Assembly (NCBI RefSeq): GCF_024612015.1
Contig: NZ_CP102512.1
Coordinates: forward strand, 8,370,001 to 8,434,000
DNA: 64,000 bases
Origin: Streptomyces sp. CA-210063
GTDB lineage: Bacteria; Actinomycetota; Actinomycetes; Streptomycetales; Streptomycetaceae
Reading direction: 5' to 3'
Of the stretch, positions 41,150-49,322 are shown piece after piece. The translations under genes and the position numbers were made by a program. Within the stretch, counting starts at the first letter, position 1; each line of letters starts with the position of its first letter. The notes beneath the pieces are model-generated. The model had not been told where the DNA came from. It ran no database searches and was given only the letters and a program-made list of their open reading frames with translations.

Positions 41150-41853
41150 AGGTCCGAGAGCACCTGAAGGGCTGACGCGCGCCGGGTGCGGACGACGAAG
41201 TCCTCGATCCGGGCCCGGTCCGGTTCCGGCGGCAGGGGGCTGTGTTCCGCCGCCGCCTCGGCCTCCGTGGCCAGCCGGGTCATCCAGGACTCGACCCGGG
41301 CCCACGGGACCTCGCCGCGTTTCACCGCGAGCAGGGGCTCGCGCTGGTCGCCCACGTCGATGGTGAGCGCGCCCGTGCGCAGCAGGTCCCGGCAGCTCAT
41401 CAGGAGGCGGAGCAGATGCATGGCGTGCTTCCAGCGGGGCGCCCCGTGCTGTCTGATGTCCGCGTCGAGCTTCTTGCGCTGGCCGAGGGCGTAGCGGGCG
41501 AACGTCTCATGGGCCTGCCGGGACAGGAACGCCCCGCGCAGGGCGAGCAGTTCACGGCCCGTGGCGTCGACGTGCTCCACCAGGGGGGAGTGCAGGCACT
41601 CCAGGATGTTGGGGTTGGCGCGCAGGGCCAGATTGCAGAAGCGCTCCAGCTCCCAGCCGAACTGCTCCTCCGCCGGCCCCTCGACATGCGTCGGCGGCTT
41701 CTCGAAGCGCCAGAACAGCTCGGTGGGGGCCAGAAAGACACCCCGTCGGTCCGTGTCGCTGTCGTCCGTCGCGAGACCGAAGGCGCGCGAACCCATCACA
41801 CAGGCGTAGATCGTGTGGTCACGGACCAGGGCGTGCGGGTGCGGGGGCTGCAT
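41131..41853 (-). CDS. RlaP-like nucleotidyltransferase (polymerase beta superfamily), second copy
   Basis: A 240-residue protein of the same family as its convergent neighbour but clearly diverged. The active-site block is VMGSRAFGLATDDSDTDRRG, with the full GS and S-D-x-D motif, then QFGWELERFCNLALRANPNI with the third carboxylate and ECLHSPLVEHVD. The helical C-terminal half is similar in layout. The ATG lies 7 bases after TACGCT with no Shine-Dalgarno, so the mRNA is probably leaderless and not controlled by the upstream operator. Two different members side by side may act on different ends or bases. Confidence 0.8.
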   Translation of the reverse strand: MQPPHPHALVRDHTIYACVMGSRAFGLATDDSDTDRRGVFLAPTELFWRFEKPPTHVEGPAEEQFGWELERFCNLALRANPNILECLHSPLVEHVDATGRELLALRGAFLSRQAHETFARYALGQRKKLDADIRQHGAPRWKHAMHLLRLLMSCRDLLRTGALTIDVGDQREPLLAVKRGEVPWARVESWMTRLATEAEAAAEHSPLPPEPDRARIEDFVVRTRRASALQVLSDLEAVSD

Positions 41854-41860
41854 GCCCGGG

Positions 41861-41866
41861 AGCGTA
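41861..41866 (-). promoter_or_regulatory. Putative -10 element (TACGCT) for the leaderless second nucleotidyltransferase
   Basis: On the reverse strand TACGCT ends 7 bases before the ATG, with no ribosome binding site. Confidence 0.5.
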
Positions 41867-41875
41867 CGTGCCGGA

Positions 41876-42304
41876 TCAGGCCAGCCGAATCGAATTTCCC
41901 GAGACCGTGATCTCCTCGGCGGGCAGCGGCCTGGTGGCCGGACCCTTCGCCACCGCACCGTCCGTGATCGTGAACTCGCTGCCGTGGCACGCGCAGTTGA
42001 TCGTCTCGTCCGAGACGCTGCTGACGATGCAGCCCTGGTGCGTGCAGACCGCCGAGAAGGCCTTGAAGTCGCCCTCCTCGGGCTGGGTCACGACCACCTT
42101 CCGGTCCTTGAAGATCTTGCCGCCGCCCACCGGGATGTCCGCGGTCCGGGCCAGTTCCTCGCCGCCCGTGCCGGCGTCTCCGGGCGAGGCCTCCTCCACG
42201 CTGTCGCCGTCGTCGCCGCCGTACTCACCGCACCCCATGAGCAGCGCCGCCGTGCCCGCCGCCCCGGTCGCCAGAACCGTGCGCCGCGTCGAACCCATCG
42301 TCAT
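41876..42304 (-). CDS. Rieske [2Fe-2S] Tat lipoprotein
   Basis: A 142-residue extracytoplasmic iron-sulfur protein. The N-terminus has the twin-arginine motif STRRTVL followed by a hydrophobic stretch and a lipobox LLMGC, so it should be exported folded by Tat and lipid-anchored. A Ser/Gly/Glu linker follows. The Rieske domain (about 55-142) has both cluster motifs, CTHQGC and CACHGSEF. It is far shorter than the Rieske subunit of the bc1 complex and lacks its membrane helices. The start codon overlaps the stop of the upstream membrane protein gene (ATGA), which suggests an electron-transfer pair. Confidence 0.92.
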   Translation of the reverse strand: MTMGSTRRTVLATGAAGTAALLMGCGEYGGDDGDSVEEASPGDAGTGGEELARTADIPVGGGKIFKDRKVVVTQPEEGDFKAFSAVCTHQGCIVSSVSDETINCACHGSEFTITDGAVAKGPATRPLPAEEITVSGNSIRLA

Positions 42305-42888
42305 GTCGTCACTCCGAACGTGCGGAAGAACCAGAGGGCGGAGGTCAGCCAGACGACCGTGAGAGCGGCGAAGACCAGGCCGCCGACGATCGGCAGGAGC
42401 CAGCCGGGGAGTCGCTCCGAGCGGAGCAGCAGCATCTTCGCACTGAAAACACCGAAGAAGAAGCAACCCAGGAGAGAGTGCCACAAAACGCGCGATTCGT
42501 ACGTCTGGAAGCCGAGCGCGTACAGACAGTGGACCGCCACCGGCACCGCGACCAGGAACGCCACCCGCCCCGACCAGCGGTGCAGCACGCCGGACCAGCT
42601 CGGGCCCGGCAGCTTGCCGTACATCATCAGTGCCGACGTCAGCTGGACGAGCGCGAAGCCGAACGACACCGTCGCCAGCCATGACTTCACCGCTCCCGTG
42701 CTGCTGAAGCCCGCGAGGTTGAACGCGGTGCCCGCCGGGTCGTGCACCTTGCCGTAGGCGCCGAGGCCGACCGCCACCGCGCAGGCCACCAGGGCCGGGA
42801 TCACGAAACGGGTCGCGCCGGGGCCGCGGGCGTGGGCGGGGCGCGGGGACGGGAAGTCCTGGGTGGCGGCGTTCGGGTCGACGGTCAT
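42301..42888 (-). CDS. Polytopic b-type-cytochrome-like membrane protein (DUF6529/ferric-reductase-like)
   Basis: A 195-residue protein with about five hydrophobic helices. Histidines lie near the ends of helices (KVHDPAG, VLHRWSGRVAFL, PVAVHCLYALG, RVLWHSLLGC), in the spacing of b561 or ferric-reductase-like haem proteins. A DUF6529 assignment is from memory. The N-terminal ~25 residues are Pro/Arg-rich and cytoplasmic. GGGAG precedes the ATG. It is the first gene of a pair with the Rieske lipoprotein. It probably moves electrons across the membrane to or from that protein, but donor and acceptor are unknown. Confidence 0.75.
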   Translation of the reverse strand: MTVDPNAATQDFPSPRPAHARGPGATRFVIPALVACAVAVGLGAYGKVHDPAGTAFNLAGFSSTGAVKSWLATVSFGFALVQLTSALMMYGKLPGPSWSGVLHRWSGRVAFLVAVPVAVHCLYALGFQTYESRVLWHSLLGCFFFGVFSAKMLLLRSERLPGWLLPIVGGLVFAALTVVWLTSALWFFRTFGVTT

Positions 42889-42923
42889 GAGCTGCTCCCT
42901 GCCGTGAGCGGTTTCAGAGGGGC

Positions 42924-42991
42924 GTCATGGAGTGCGGGGCGTCATGGGGTGAGGAGTGTCATGGGGTGAGAGGTGTCATGGAGTGACGGGG
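42924..42991. repeat. 17-bp tandem repeat x4 at the 3' end of the anchored protein gene
   Basis: GTCATGG-N-GTG-based units recur at 42924, 42941, 42958 and 42975, exactly 17 bases apart. The stop codon of the reverse-strand gene lies in the last copy. Confidence 0.88.
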
Positions 42992-43644
42992 CGTGCCGTG
43001 AGCCGCTGACCGTCGATCGTCACCGCACCGGTCTCCGGGTCGATCTCCGGTGCCGCCGAGGGCTCGCCGTCGCGCTTGAGGATGCCCACCTGGCGGCCGT
43101 CCGGCAGCACGATCCAGCCGCCGTCGACCTCGGCGCCGCGCACATTGGCGGTCGCCCGGTACAGCCCCGAGGGCTTGACCGTCCTGTCTGCGGTGAAGGC
43201 GTACTCGTGACCGCCGATGTCGACCGTGCCGCTGACGCTCCCGCCCTTCAGCGTGCCGTTCAGCTCGCCGCCGTTCTTGCTCGTGAGATTCATGCCGCCG
43301 TCGTCCTCGACATCGCCCTTGAGCCACGACTCCTGGTCGCGGCCGTCGCAGAAGTAGGCGACCGCCCTGCCGTCGCGCAGCGAGACGGCGATCGCGGCGG
43401 AGTCGTCGTCGGTACGGCCCGCGTAGTCGGCGTCGGCCGGTGGCGCCGGTGTCGGGCTCGGCGACGGCGAGGTCTTCGTCGGCGACGGGCTCGGCGACGG
43501 GCTCGGTGACGCCGAGGCGGGCGGCGGGTCGTTCGTGGTGGACGACGAAGTGGCGCGGGTCCCGGTCGTCGCGTTGAGCGACAGCAGGACCAGGGCCAGC
43601 ACAAGCCCGCCGAGCAGTGTGAGAAGTGGTCCGGAGCGCTTCAT
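42976..43644 (-). CDS. Membrane-anchored extracytoplasmic protein, unknown function
   Basis: A 222-residue protein. Residues about 5-25 (GPLLTLLGGLVLALVLLSLN) form a signal anchor. A Ser/Pro linker of about 45 residues follows, then a beta-rich domain starting YAGRTDDDSAAIAVSLRDGR that contains GGHEYAFTADRTVKPSGLYR and ends GQRLTARPVTP. I know similar domains in other Streptomyces surface proteins without a function. The ATG has GGGGAGG upstream. It lies upstream of the Rieske pair on the same strand and may belong to the same envelope unit, but about 90 bases with a tandem repeat separate them. Confidence 0.72.
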   Translation of the reverse strand: MKRSGPLLTLLGGLVLALVLLSLNATTGTRATSSSTTNDPPPASASPSPSPSPSPTKTSPSPSPTPAPPADADYAGRTDDDSAAIAVSLRDGRAVAYFCDGRDQESWLKGDVEDDGGMNLTSKNGGELNGTLKGGSVSGTVDIGGHEYAFTADRTVKPSGLYRATANVRGAEVDGGWIVLPDGRQVGILKRDGEPSAAPEIDPETGAVTIDGQRLTARPVTP

Positions 43645-43915
43645 ACGAGCCTCCCCCGAGGCGTGGCGCGGACGGCCTCCCCCATGCAAGCGGACACGCG
43701 GGACGGCGTCCAGAGGCGCACGGAGGTGTTTCACCCCAAGTGGCGGGACAGTGACGTTCGCGCGACATTGTCAGGGTCTGCGGCGGTGATCCGCCCCGGG
43801 TGGATGCCGCCCGGGGCGGGCGTCTCGGCAGGCGGGCGCCGCGCACCGGCTCCGGGTGGGCTGACTAGGCTGGTCGTACAACGAGCCGGGATGTACATCA
43901 GCGAGGAGCAGAGCC

Positions 43916-44278
43916 GTGGCGGTACGAGCGGTCCGGGGCGCCGTCCAACTCGAGCGGGACGAGGCGGGGCACATGGACGAGCAGGTCGGCGAGCTGCTGA
44001 CCGCGGTCCTGGAACGCAACGGGCTCACCCCGGACGACCTGATCAGCATCTGGTTCACGGCCACCCCCGACCTGCACAGCGACTTCCCGGCCGCCGCGGC
44101 CCGCAAGCTCGGCATCGTCGATGTGCCTCTGATCTGCGCGCAGGAACTCGACATCGAGGGCGCCATGCCCCGGGTCGTACGGATCCTCGCGCACATCGAG
44201 TCCGACCGGCCCCGCTCCGAGATCGCGCACGTCTACCTGGGCGCCGCGGCCGCCCTCCGCAAGGACATCGCCCAGTGA
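43916..44278 (+). CDS. aroH: Chorismate mutase, AroH type
   Basis: A 120-residue enzyme of the trimeric AroH fold that turns chorismate into prephenate for phenylalanine and tyrosine. It has VRAVRGAVQLERDE with the active-site Arg, SIWFTATPDLHSDFPA, and PRVVRILAHIE with the second Arg region. Length matches Bacillus AroH. The GTG start has GAGGAG upstream and TAGGCT (43866-43871) is a plausible -10. The prephenate dehydrogenase gene overlaps its stop codon, so the two steps are encoded together. Confidence 0.93.
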   Translation: MAVRAVRGAVQLERDEAGHMDEQVGELLTAVLERNGLTPDDLISIWFTATPDLHSDFPAAAARKLGIVDVPLICAQELDIEGAMPRVVRILAHIESDRPRSEIAHVYLGAAAALRKDIAQ

Positions 44279-45360
44279 GAACCGCACTCGTCATCGGCAC
44301 CGGGCTGATCGGCACCTCCGCCGCCCTCGCCCTCGCCCAGCGCGGTGTGACCGTCCACCTGAGCGACTACGACCCCGAGCAGGCCCGTACGGCGGCCGCG
44401 CTCGGCGCCGGCACCGACGAGGAGCCCGGCGGCCCGGTCGACCTCGCGATCGTCGCGGCCCCGCCCGCGCATGTGGCCGCGACCCTCGCCGACGCGATGC
44501 GCCGGGGTCTCGCGCGCGGCTACCTGGACGTGGCCTCCGTCAAGGGTGGCCCGCGCCGTGAGCTGGAGGAGCTGGGCCTCGACCTCTCCGCCTACATCGG
44601 CACGCACCCCATGTCGGGCCGCGAGAAGTCAGGCCCGCTGGCCGCCACCGGCGACCTCTTCGAGGGCCGCCCCTGGGTGCTCACCCCGACCCGGGACACC
44701 GACACCGAGGTCCTGAACCTCGCCCTGGAGCTGGTCTCGCACTGCCGGGCCGTCCCGGTGGTCATGGACGCGGACGCCCACGACCGGGCCGTCGCCCTGG
44801 TCTCGCACATGCCGCACCTGGTCTCCAGCCTGGTGGCCGCCCGGCTGGAGCACGCGGAAGAAGCCGCCGTGCGGCTGTGCGGGCAGGGCATCCGGGACGT
44901 GACCCGGGTCGCGGCCTCCGACCCGCGCATGTGGATCGACATCCTCTCCGCCAACCCCGGTCCCGTCGCCGACCTGCTCGCTGACGTCTCCGCCGATCTC
45001 GACGAGACCGTCCAGGCCCTGCGCGCCCTCCAGGCGTCCGACGAGGCCAAGCGCCGCGAGGGCGTCACCGGCATCGAGGACGTCCTGCGCCGCGGCAACG
45101 CCGGCCAGATCCGTGTCCCCGGCAAGCACGGATCCGCTCCGCGCGCCTACGAGGTCGTGGCCGTCCTGATCGACGACCAGCCGGGTCAGCTGGCCCGCAT
45201 CTTCGCCGACGCGGGCATGGCCGGCGTCAACATCGAGGACGTCCGGATCGAGCATGCCACCGGGCAGCAGGCCGGTCTGGTGCAGTTGATGGTGGAGCCG
45301 AAGGCGGCGGTCGTGTTGACCGGGGCGTTGCGGGAGCGAGGGTGGGCGATTCGGCAGTAG
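44275..45360 (+). CDS. Prephenate dehydrogenase with C-terminal ACT domain
   Basis: A 361-residue NAD(P)-dependent enzyme that converts prephenate to 4-hydroxyphenylpyruvate for tyrosine. The Rossmann loop is ALVIGTGLIGTSAALAL. The catalytic region has YIGTHPMSGREKSG and AVALVSHMPHLVSS. Residues about 285-361 form an ACT domain (VVAVLIDDQPGQLARIFADA), the likely site of tyrosine feedback. The GTG start lies in the GTGA overlap with aroH, which confirms coupling. Confidence 0.94.
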   Translation: MRTALVIGTGLIGTSAALALAQRGVTVHLSDYDPEQARTAAALGAGTDEEPGGPVDLAIVAAPPAHVAATLADAMRRGLARGYLDVASVKGGPRRELEELGLDLSAYIGTHPMSGREKSGPLAATGDLFEGRPWVLTPTRDTDTEVLNLALELVSHCRAVPVVMDADAHDRAVALVSHMPHLVSSLVAARLEHAEEAAVRLCGQGIRDVTRVAASDPRMWIDILSANPGPVADLLADVSADLDETVQALRALQASDEAKRREGVTGIEDVLRRGNAGQIRVPGKHGSAPRAYEVVAVLIDDQPGQLARIFADAGMAGVNIEDVRIEHATGQQAGLVQLMVEPKAAVVLTGALRERGWAIRQ

Positions 45361-45679
45361 GGGCGGGTGTCGGGTGTGCGGTGTGGGGGGCGGCGCGGTT
45401 TTCTCGCCCCCGCCGCCCCTACCCGTCCCATCCCCGGGGCTCCGCCCCGGACCCCGCTGGGGGCTGCGCCTCCAGGGCCCCGCTTCGGCCTGAACGGCCT
45501 CGTCCTCAAACGCCGGACGGGCTGAAGGTGCCGCCGGACCGGCTGGGAGTGCGGCTGGACGGGGGGTGCCGTCGGACCGGCTGGAGGTGCGGCCGGATGG
45601 GCTACGTGCAACCAGTACCCTTGTCCGGGGCGCTTTCCCGTCCCAGCCCACCACCTCGGACCAGGAAAGGTGCTCCCCA
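45361..45679 (+). other. Intergenic region with a dispersed Streptomyces repeat and local direct repeats
   Basis: About 319 bases without a gene. GGGGCTCCGCCCCGGACCCC is a hairpin block, and CCTCAAACGCCGGACGGGCT follows; I recognise both as common intergenic elements in Streptomyces genomes. After them CCGGACCGGCTGG-type units recur at least three times towards the cmk start. The block could act as a terminator for tyrA. Confidence 0.6.
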
Positions 45680-46357
45680 GTGGAACGCGCCACAGTGATC
45701 GTTGCCATCGACGGCCCCTCCGGCACGGGCAAGTCGAGCACCTCGAAGGCCGTGGCCGCGCAGCTCGGGCTGAGCTACCTGGACACGGGCGCCCAGTACC
45801 GGGCGATCACCTGGTGGATGGTCAGCAACGGCATCGACATAGAGGACCCCTCGGCGATCGCCGCGGTGGCCGGGAAGCCGGACATCGTCTCCGGCACCGA
45901 CCCGTCGGCACCGACGATCACGGTCGACGGCACGGACGTCGCCGGGCCGATCCGCACCCAGGAGGTCACCTCCAAGGTCAGCGCCGTCAGCGCCGTACCG
46001 GAGGTGCGGGCCCGGATCACCGAGCTGCAGCGTTCCATCGCCTCCGGCGCGGAGAACGGCATCGTCGTCGAGGGCCGCGACATCGGTACGACCGTGCTGC
46101 CGGACGCCGACCTGAAGATCTTCCTCACCGCCTCCCCGGAGGCCCGAGCCGCCCGCCGCAGCGGTGAGCTGAAGGGCGCCGACGTCCACGCGACCCGCGA
46201 GGCCCTCCTCAAGCGGGACGCCGCCGATTCCAGCCGCAAGACCTCGCCGCTCGCCAAGGCGGACGACGCGGTCGAGGTGGACACCTCGGACCTCAGCCTC
46301 CAGCAGGTCATCGAGTGCGTCGTCACCCTCGTCGAGGAGAAGCGGGCGGGGAAGTGA
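45680..46357 (+). CDS. cmk: Cytidylate kinase
   Basis: A 225-residue kinase that converts CMP and dCMP to the diphosphates. The P-loop is IDGPSGTGKSSTSKAVA and the NMP-binding region has YLDTGAQYRAITWW. The core also shows VVEGRDIGTTVLPDADLKIF and the lid arginines in SPEARAARRSGEL. Length is normal. The GTG start has AGGAAAGG about 9 bases upstream. It is followed by plsC with a GTGA overlap and then der, a conserved actinobacterial order. Confidence 0.94.
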   Translation: MERATVIVAIDGPSGTGKSSTSKAVAAQLGLSYLDTGAQYRAITWWMVSNGIDIEDPSAIAAVAGKPDIVSGTDPSAPTITVDGTDVAGPIRTQEVTSKVSAVSAVPEVRARITELQRSIASGAENGIVVEGRDIGTTVLPDADLKIFLTASPEARAARRSGELKGADVHATREALLKRDAADSSRKTSPLAKADDAVEVDTSDLSLQQVIECVVTLVEEKRAGK

Positions 46358-47034
46358 GCGAGTCCTCTTTGGACCGGACTCCCTCGGTCGAGGCTCCCTC
46401 GGCACGAGGTGCCGAGGTCGGCCGACGCATCGGTGTCGGCCTGATGTACGGGCTGTGGAAGCCGCGCGTGCTGGGCGCCTGGAAGGTCCCCACGACCGGC
46501 CCGGTGATTTTCGCCGTCAACCACTCCCACATCGTCGACGGTCCGATGGTCATCGGTGTCGCGCCCCGGGCGTCGCACTTCCTGGTCAAGAAGGAGGCGT
46601 TCGTCGGTCCGTTCGGCCCGTTCATGCACGCCACCGGCCAGCTGAAGGTCGACCGCTCGACCGCCGACCGTACCGCCATCACCCGGGCGCTGGCCGTCCT
46701 GGCCAACGGCGGGGTCCTCGGCATCTTCCCGGAGGGCACCCGGGGCGAGGGTGACTTCGCCTCACTGCGCGCCGGCCTCGCGTACTTCGCGGTGCGCGGG
46801 AACGCCCCGATCGTCCCGGTCGCCGTACTGGGAAGCTCCGACAGACGCGGACGGTTGCTGAAGGCGCTGCCCCCGCTGCGCTCCCGCATCGACGTCGTCT
46901 TCGGCGACCCGTTCGAGGCGGGCGACGGCAGCGGCCGGCGTACGCGCAAGGCGCTCGACGAGGCCACCGAGCGCATCCAGAAGCACCTCAGCGCGCATCT
47001 GGACCACGCCAGGCGGCTCACGGGCCGCCGGTAA
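46354..47034 (+). CDS. 1-acyl-sn-glycerol-3-phosphate acyltransferase (PlsC family)
   Basis: A 226-residue membrane-associated acyltransferase of phospholipid synthesis. Motif I is NHSHIVDG (the H-X4-D pair), motif II lies around GQLKVDRSTADRTA, motif III is FPEGTRGEGD and motif IV is APIVPVAVLG. No clear long membrane helix is seen, as in many actinobacterial members. The GTG overlaps the cmk stop codon. The acyl donor and exact acceptor are inferred from the family. Confidence 0.92.
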   Translation: MSESSLDRTPSVEAPSARGAEVGRRIGVGLMYGLWKPRVLGAWKVPTTGPVIFAVNHSHIVDGPMVIGVAPRASHFLVKKEAFVGPFGPFMHATGQLKVDRSTADRTAITRALAVLANGGVLGIFPEGTRGEGDFASLRAGLAYFAVRGNAPIVPVAVLGSSDRRGRLLKALPPLRSRIDVVFGDPFEAGDGSGRRTRKALDEATERIQKHLSAHLDHARRLTGRR

Positions 47035-47141
47035 AACGCCGGGCGTCCGATCGGGCGCTGGGCGACACTGAGTAGTGGAGCACCCTGTGAGACACCGGGT
47101 GCTCCACCGATCACCACGATGAACTACGAGGTACGGACTTC

Positions 47142-48602
47142 ATGAACGACCAGTTTCCCTCCGAGCACGAGCACGGAGAGCTTGGCGACGCCGAGTACGC
47201 GGAGTTCATGGAGCTCGCCGCGGAAGAGGGCTTCGACCTCGAGGACGTCGAGGGCGCGATCGGTGAGGCGGGCCACGGCCCGCTGCCTGTCCTCGCCGTC
47301 GTCGGCCGCCCGAACGTCGGCAAGTCGACCCTCGTGAACCGCATCATCGGCCGCCGCGAGGCCGTCGTCGAGGACAAGCCCGGCGTCACCCGCGACCGTG
47401 TCACCTACGAGGCCGAGTGGGCGGGCCGCCGCTTCAAGGTCGTCGACACCGGTGGCTGGGAGCAGGACGTCCTCGGTATCGACGCCTCCGTCGCCGCCCA
47501 GGCCGAGTACGCCATCGAGGCCGCCGACGCGGTCGTCTTCGTCGTTGACGCCAAGGTCGGCGTCACCGACACCGACGAGGCCGTCGTCCGGCTGCTCCGC
47601 AAGGCCAACAAGCCCGTGGTGCTCTGCGCCAACAAGGTCGACGGCCCGAGCGGCGAGGCCGACGCCACCGCTCTGTGGTCCCTCGGCATCGGCGAGCCGC
47701 ACCCGGTCTCCTCGCTGCACGGCCGAGGCACCGGCGACATGCTGGACGCCGTCCTGGAGGCCCTGCCGGAGGCGCCCGAGCAGAGCTTCGGCACGGCGGT
47801 CGGCGGCCCCCGCCGTATCGCCCTGATCGGCCGCCCGAACGTGGGCAAGTCCTCGCTCCTCAACAAGGTGGCGAACGAGGAGCGCGTCGTCGTCAACGAG
47901 ATCGCGGGCACCACCCGTGACCCGGTCGACGAGCTGATCGAACTCGGTGGCGTCATCTGGAAGTTCGTCGACACGGCGGGCATCCGCAAGCGCGTCCACC
48001 TCCAGCAGGGCGCCGACTACTACGCCTCGCTGCGCACCGCGGCGGCCGTCGAGAAGGCGGAGGTGGCCGTCATCCTCATCGACGCCTCCGAGTCCATCTC
48101 GGTCCAGGACCAGCGCATCGTGACCATGGCGGTCGAGGCCGGCCGCGCGCTGGTCATCGCGTACAACAAGTGGGACACCCTCGACGAGGAGCGCCGCTAC
48201 TACCTGGAGCGGGAGATCGAGACCGAGTTCGGTCAGATCGCCTGGGCGCCCCGGGTCAATGTCTCGGCGCGCACCGGCCGTCACATGGAGAAGCTGGTCC
48301 CCGCGATCGAGACGGCCCTCGCCGGCTGGGAGACCCGCGTCCCGACGGGCCGTCTGAACGCCTTCCTCGGTGAGCTGGTCGCCGCCCACCCGCACCCGGT
48401 CCGGGGCGGCAAGCAGCCCCGTATCCTCTTCGGCACCCAGGCCGGCACCAAGCCCCCGCGCTTCGTCCTTTTCGCCTCCGGTTTCATCGAGGCGGGCTAC
48501 CGCCGCTTCATCGAGCGCCGTCTGCGCGAGGAGTTCGGCTTCGAGGGCACCCCGATCCACATCTCGGTGCGGGTGCGCGAGAAGCGCGGCAAGAAGAAGT
48601 AG
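47142..48602 (+). CDS. der: Ribosome-biogenesis GTPase Der (EngA)
   Basis: A 486-residue protein with two tandem GTPase domains and a KH-like C-terminal domain, needed for 50S subunit assembly. The first domain has [21 protein letters not shown] and NKVDG; the second has [23 protein letters not shown] and NKWDT. An acidic N-terminal extension of about 45 residues is usual in actinobacteria. The C-terminus is Lys-rich (KRGKKK), and its coding sequence is partly duplicated after the stop codon. A weak GAGG lies about 14 bases before the ATG. Confidence 0.96.
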   Translation: MNDQFPSEHEHGELGDAEYAEFMELAAEEGFDLEDVEGAIGEAGHGPLPVLAVVGRPNVGKSTLVNRIIGRREAVVEDKPGVTRDRVTYEAEWAGRRFKVVDTGGWEQDVLGIDASVAAQAEYAIEAADAVVFVVDAKVGVTDTDEAVVRLLRKANKPVVLCANKVDGPSGEADATALWSLGIGEPHPVSSLHGRGTGDMLDAVLEALPEAPEQSFGTAVGGPRRIALIGRPNVGKSSLLNKVANEERVVVNEIAGTTRDPVDELIELGGVIWKFVDTAGIRKRVHLQQGADYYASLRTAAAVEKAEVAVILIDASESISVQDQRIVTMAVEAGRALVIAYNKWDTLDEERRYYLEREIETEFGQIAWAPRVNVSARTGRHMEKLVPAIETALAGWETRVPTGRLNAFLGELVAAHPHPVRGGKQPRILFGTQAGTKPPRFVLFASGFIEAGYRRFIERRLREEFGFEGTPIHISVRVREKRGKKK

Positions 48603-48649
48603 GAAGAACGCCGCAAGAAGAAGTAGGAAGAAGTAGACGGAAGAAGTAG
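48589..48649 (+). repeat. Tandem duplication of the der stop-codon region
   Basis: A 24-base unit, GCAAGAAGAAGTAG followed by GAAGAACGCC, occurs twice (48589 and 48613). Further GAAGAAGTAG-type units follow. The first TAG is the der stop codon; the others are later copies. Confidence 0.88.
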
Positions 48650-48670
48650 CGGGAAGAGGCGGTCACGACA

Positions 48671-48712
48671 CGAAGAGGCGGCCACCCGGCTGTCCGGGTG
48701 GCCGCCTCTTCG
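48671..48712. terminator. Bidirectional terminator between der and the convergent unknown gene
   Basis: CGAAGAGGCGGCCACCCGG pairs perfectly with CCGGGTGGCCGCCTCTTCG over 19 bp with a 4-base CTGT loop. It lies between convergent genes. Confidence 0.88.
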
Positions 48713-48722
48713 TATGCCCGCT

Positions 48723-49196
48723 TCAAAGACCTCGGCGTGGGGTCGGTGGCAGCGGCGACGGGATGTGATGCATCCCGGTGTGCCCGGTGGGGATCCGCCC
48801 GACCGGCTGCCACACGGCCGTCGTCGTGGCGGTGTGGCCGGGCTGGGAGTCGCGCTCGCGCTGGGTGGCGAGATGTCCCGCCGCGTGCCGGGCGCCGTAC
48901 GAGCCGGAGTGGTACGAGCCCGTACCGCGCTGTCCGCCCGAGCCGTGCGTGAGGCTCCCGAAACCCGTGAACCCCAGATCCTCCTCCCCGTGCCGGTCAC
49001 CCGGCAGGGACCGATAGGTCCTGACCCACTCCGCGTAGAGCGTGTCGTAGATGGGCGTGGCCGATGGCCCGCCCGAAGGATCCTGAGCCGGCCGCATGGA
49101 CGGGATCGACTGGTAGGACTGGCGGCGAGGAGCGTCGTATGCGTGCACGTCTGTGCCAACGACCTTGCCGCGCAAGAGATGCGCTAGCTCAACCAT
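48723..49196 (-). CDS. Hypothetical protein conserved next to der
   Basis: A 157-residue protein starting MVELAHLLRGKVVGTDVHAY. The middle segment, TPIYDTLYAEWVRTYRSLPG then GEEDLGFTGFG, is the most structured part and is familiar to me from other Streptomyces proteins at this site. The second half is Gly/Ser/His-rich and looks disordered. The ATG has GGAGG 4 bases upstream. There is no signal or membrane segment. It is transcribed towards der and shares the terminator between them. The function is unknown. Confidence 0.7.
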   Translation of the reverse strand: MVELAHLLRGKVVGTDVHAYDAPRRQSYQSIPSMRPAQDPSGGPSATPIYDTLYAEWVRTYRSLPGDRHGEEDLGFTGFGSLTHGSGGQRGTGSYHSGSYGARHAAGHLATQRERDSQPGHTATTTAVWQPVGRIPTGHTGMHHIPSPLPPTPRRGL

Positions 49197-49322
49197 TCAG
49201 CCTCCGGTCCAGAACCGTGCCCCGAAGGGGCGCGGGGAACTGCGCGACAAGCCCCCTGTGACCCGCAGTCATCCGACCAGCCGCATCGCTCCGGTGGGTT
49301 CTCGGCTGTCCCAGCGGAGCGA

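Noticed and set aside
43663..44274. Upstream extension of prephenate dehydrogenase over aroH
   Set aside because: The extension reads aroH in another frame. The GTGA overlap gives the correct family start.
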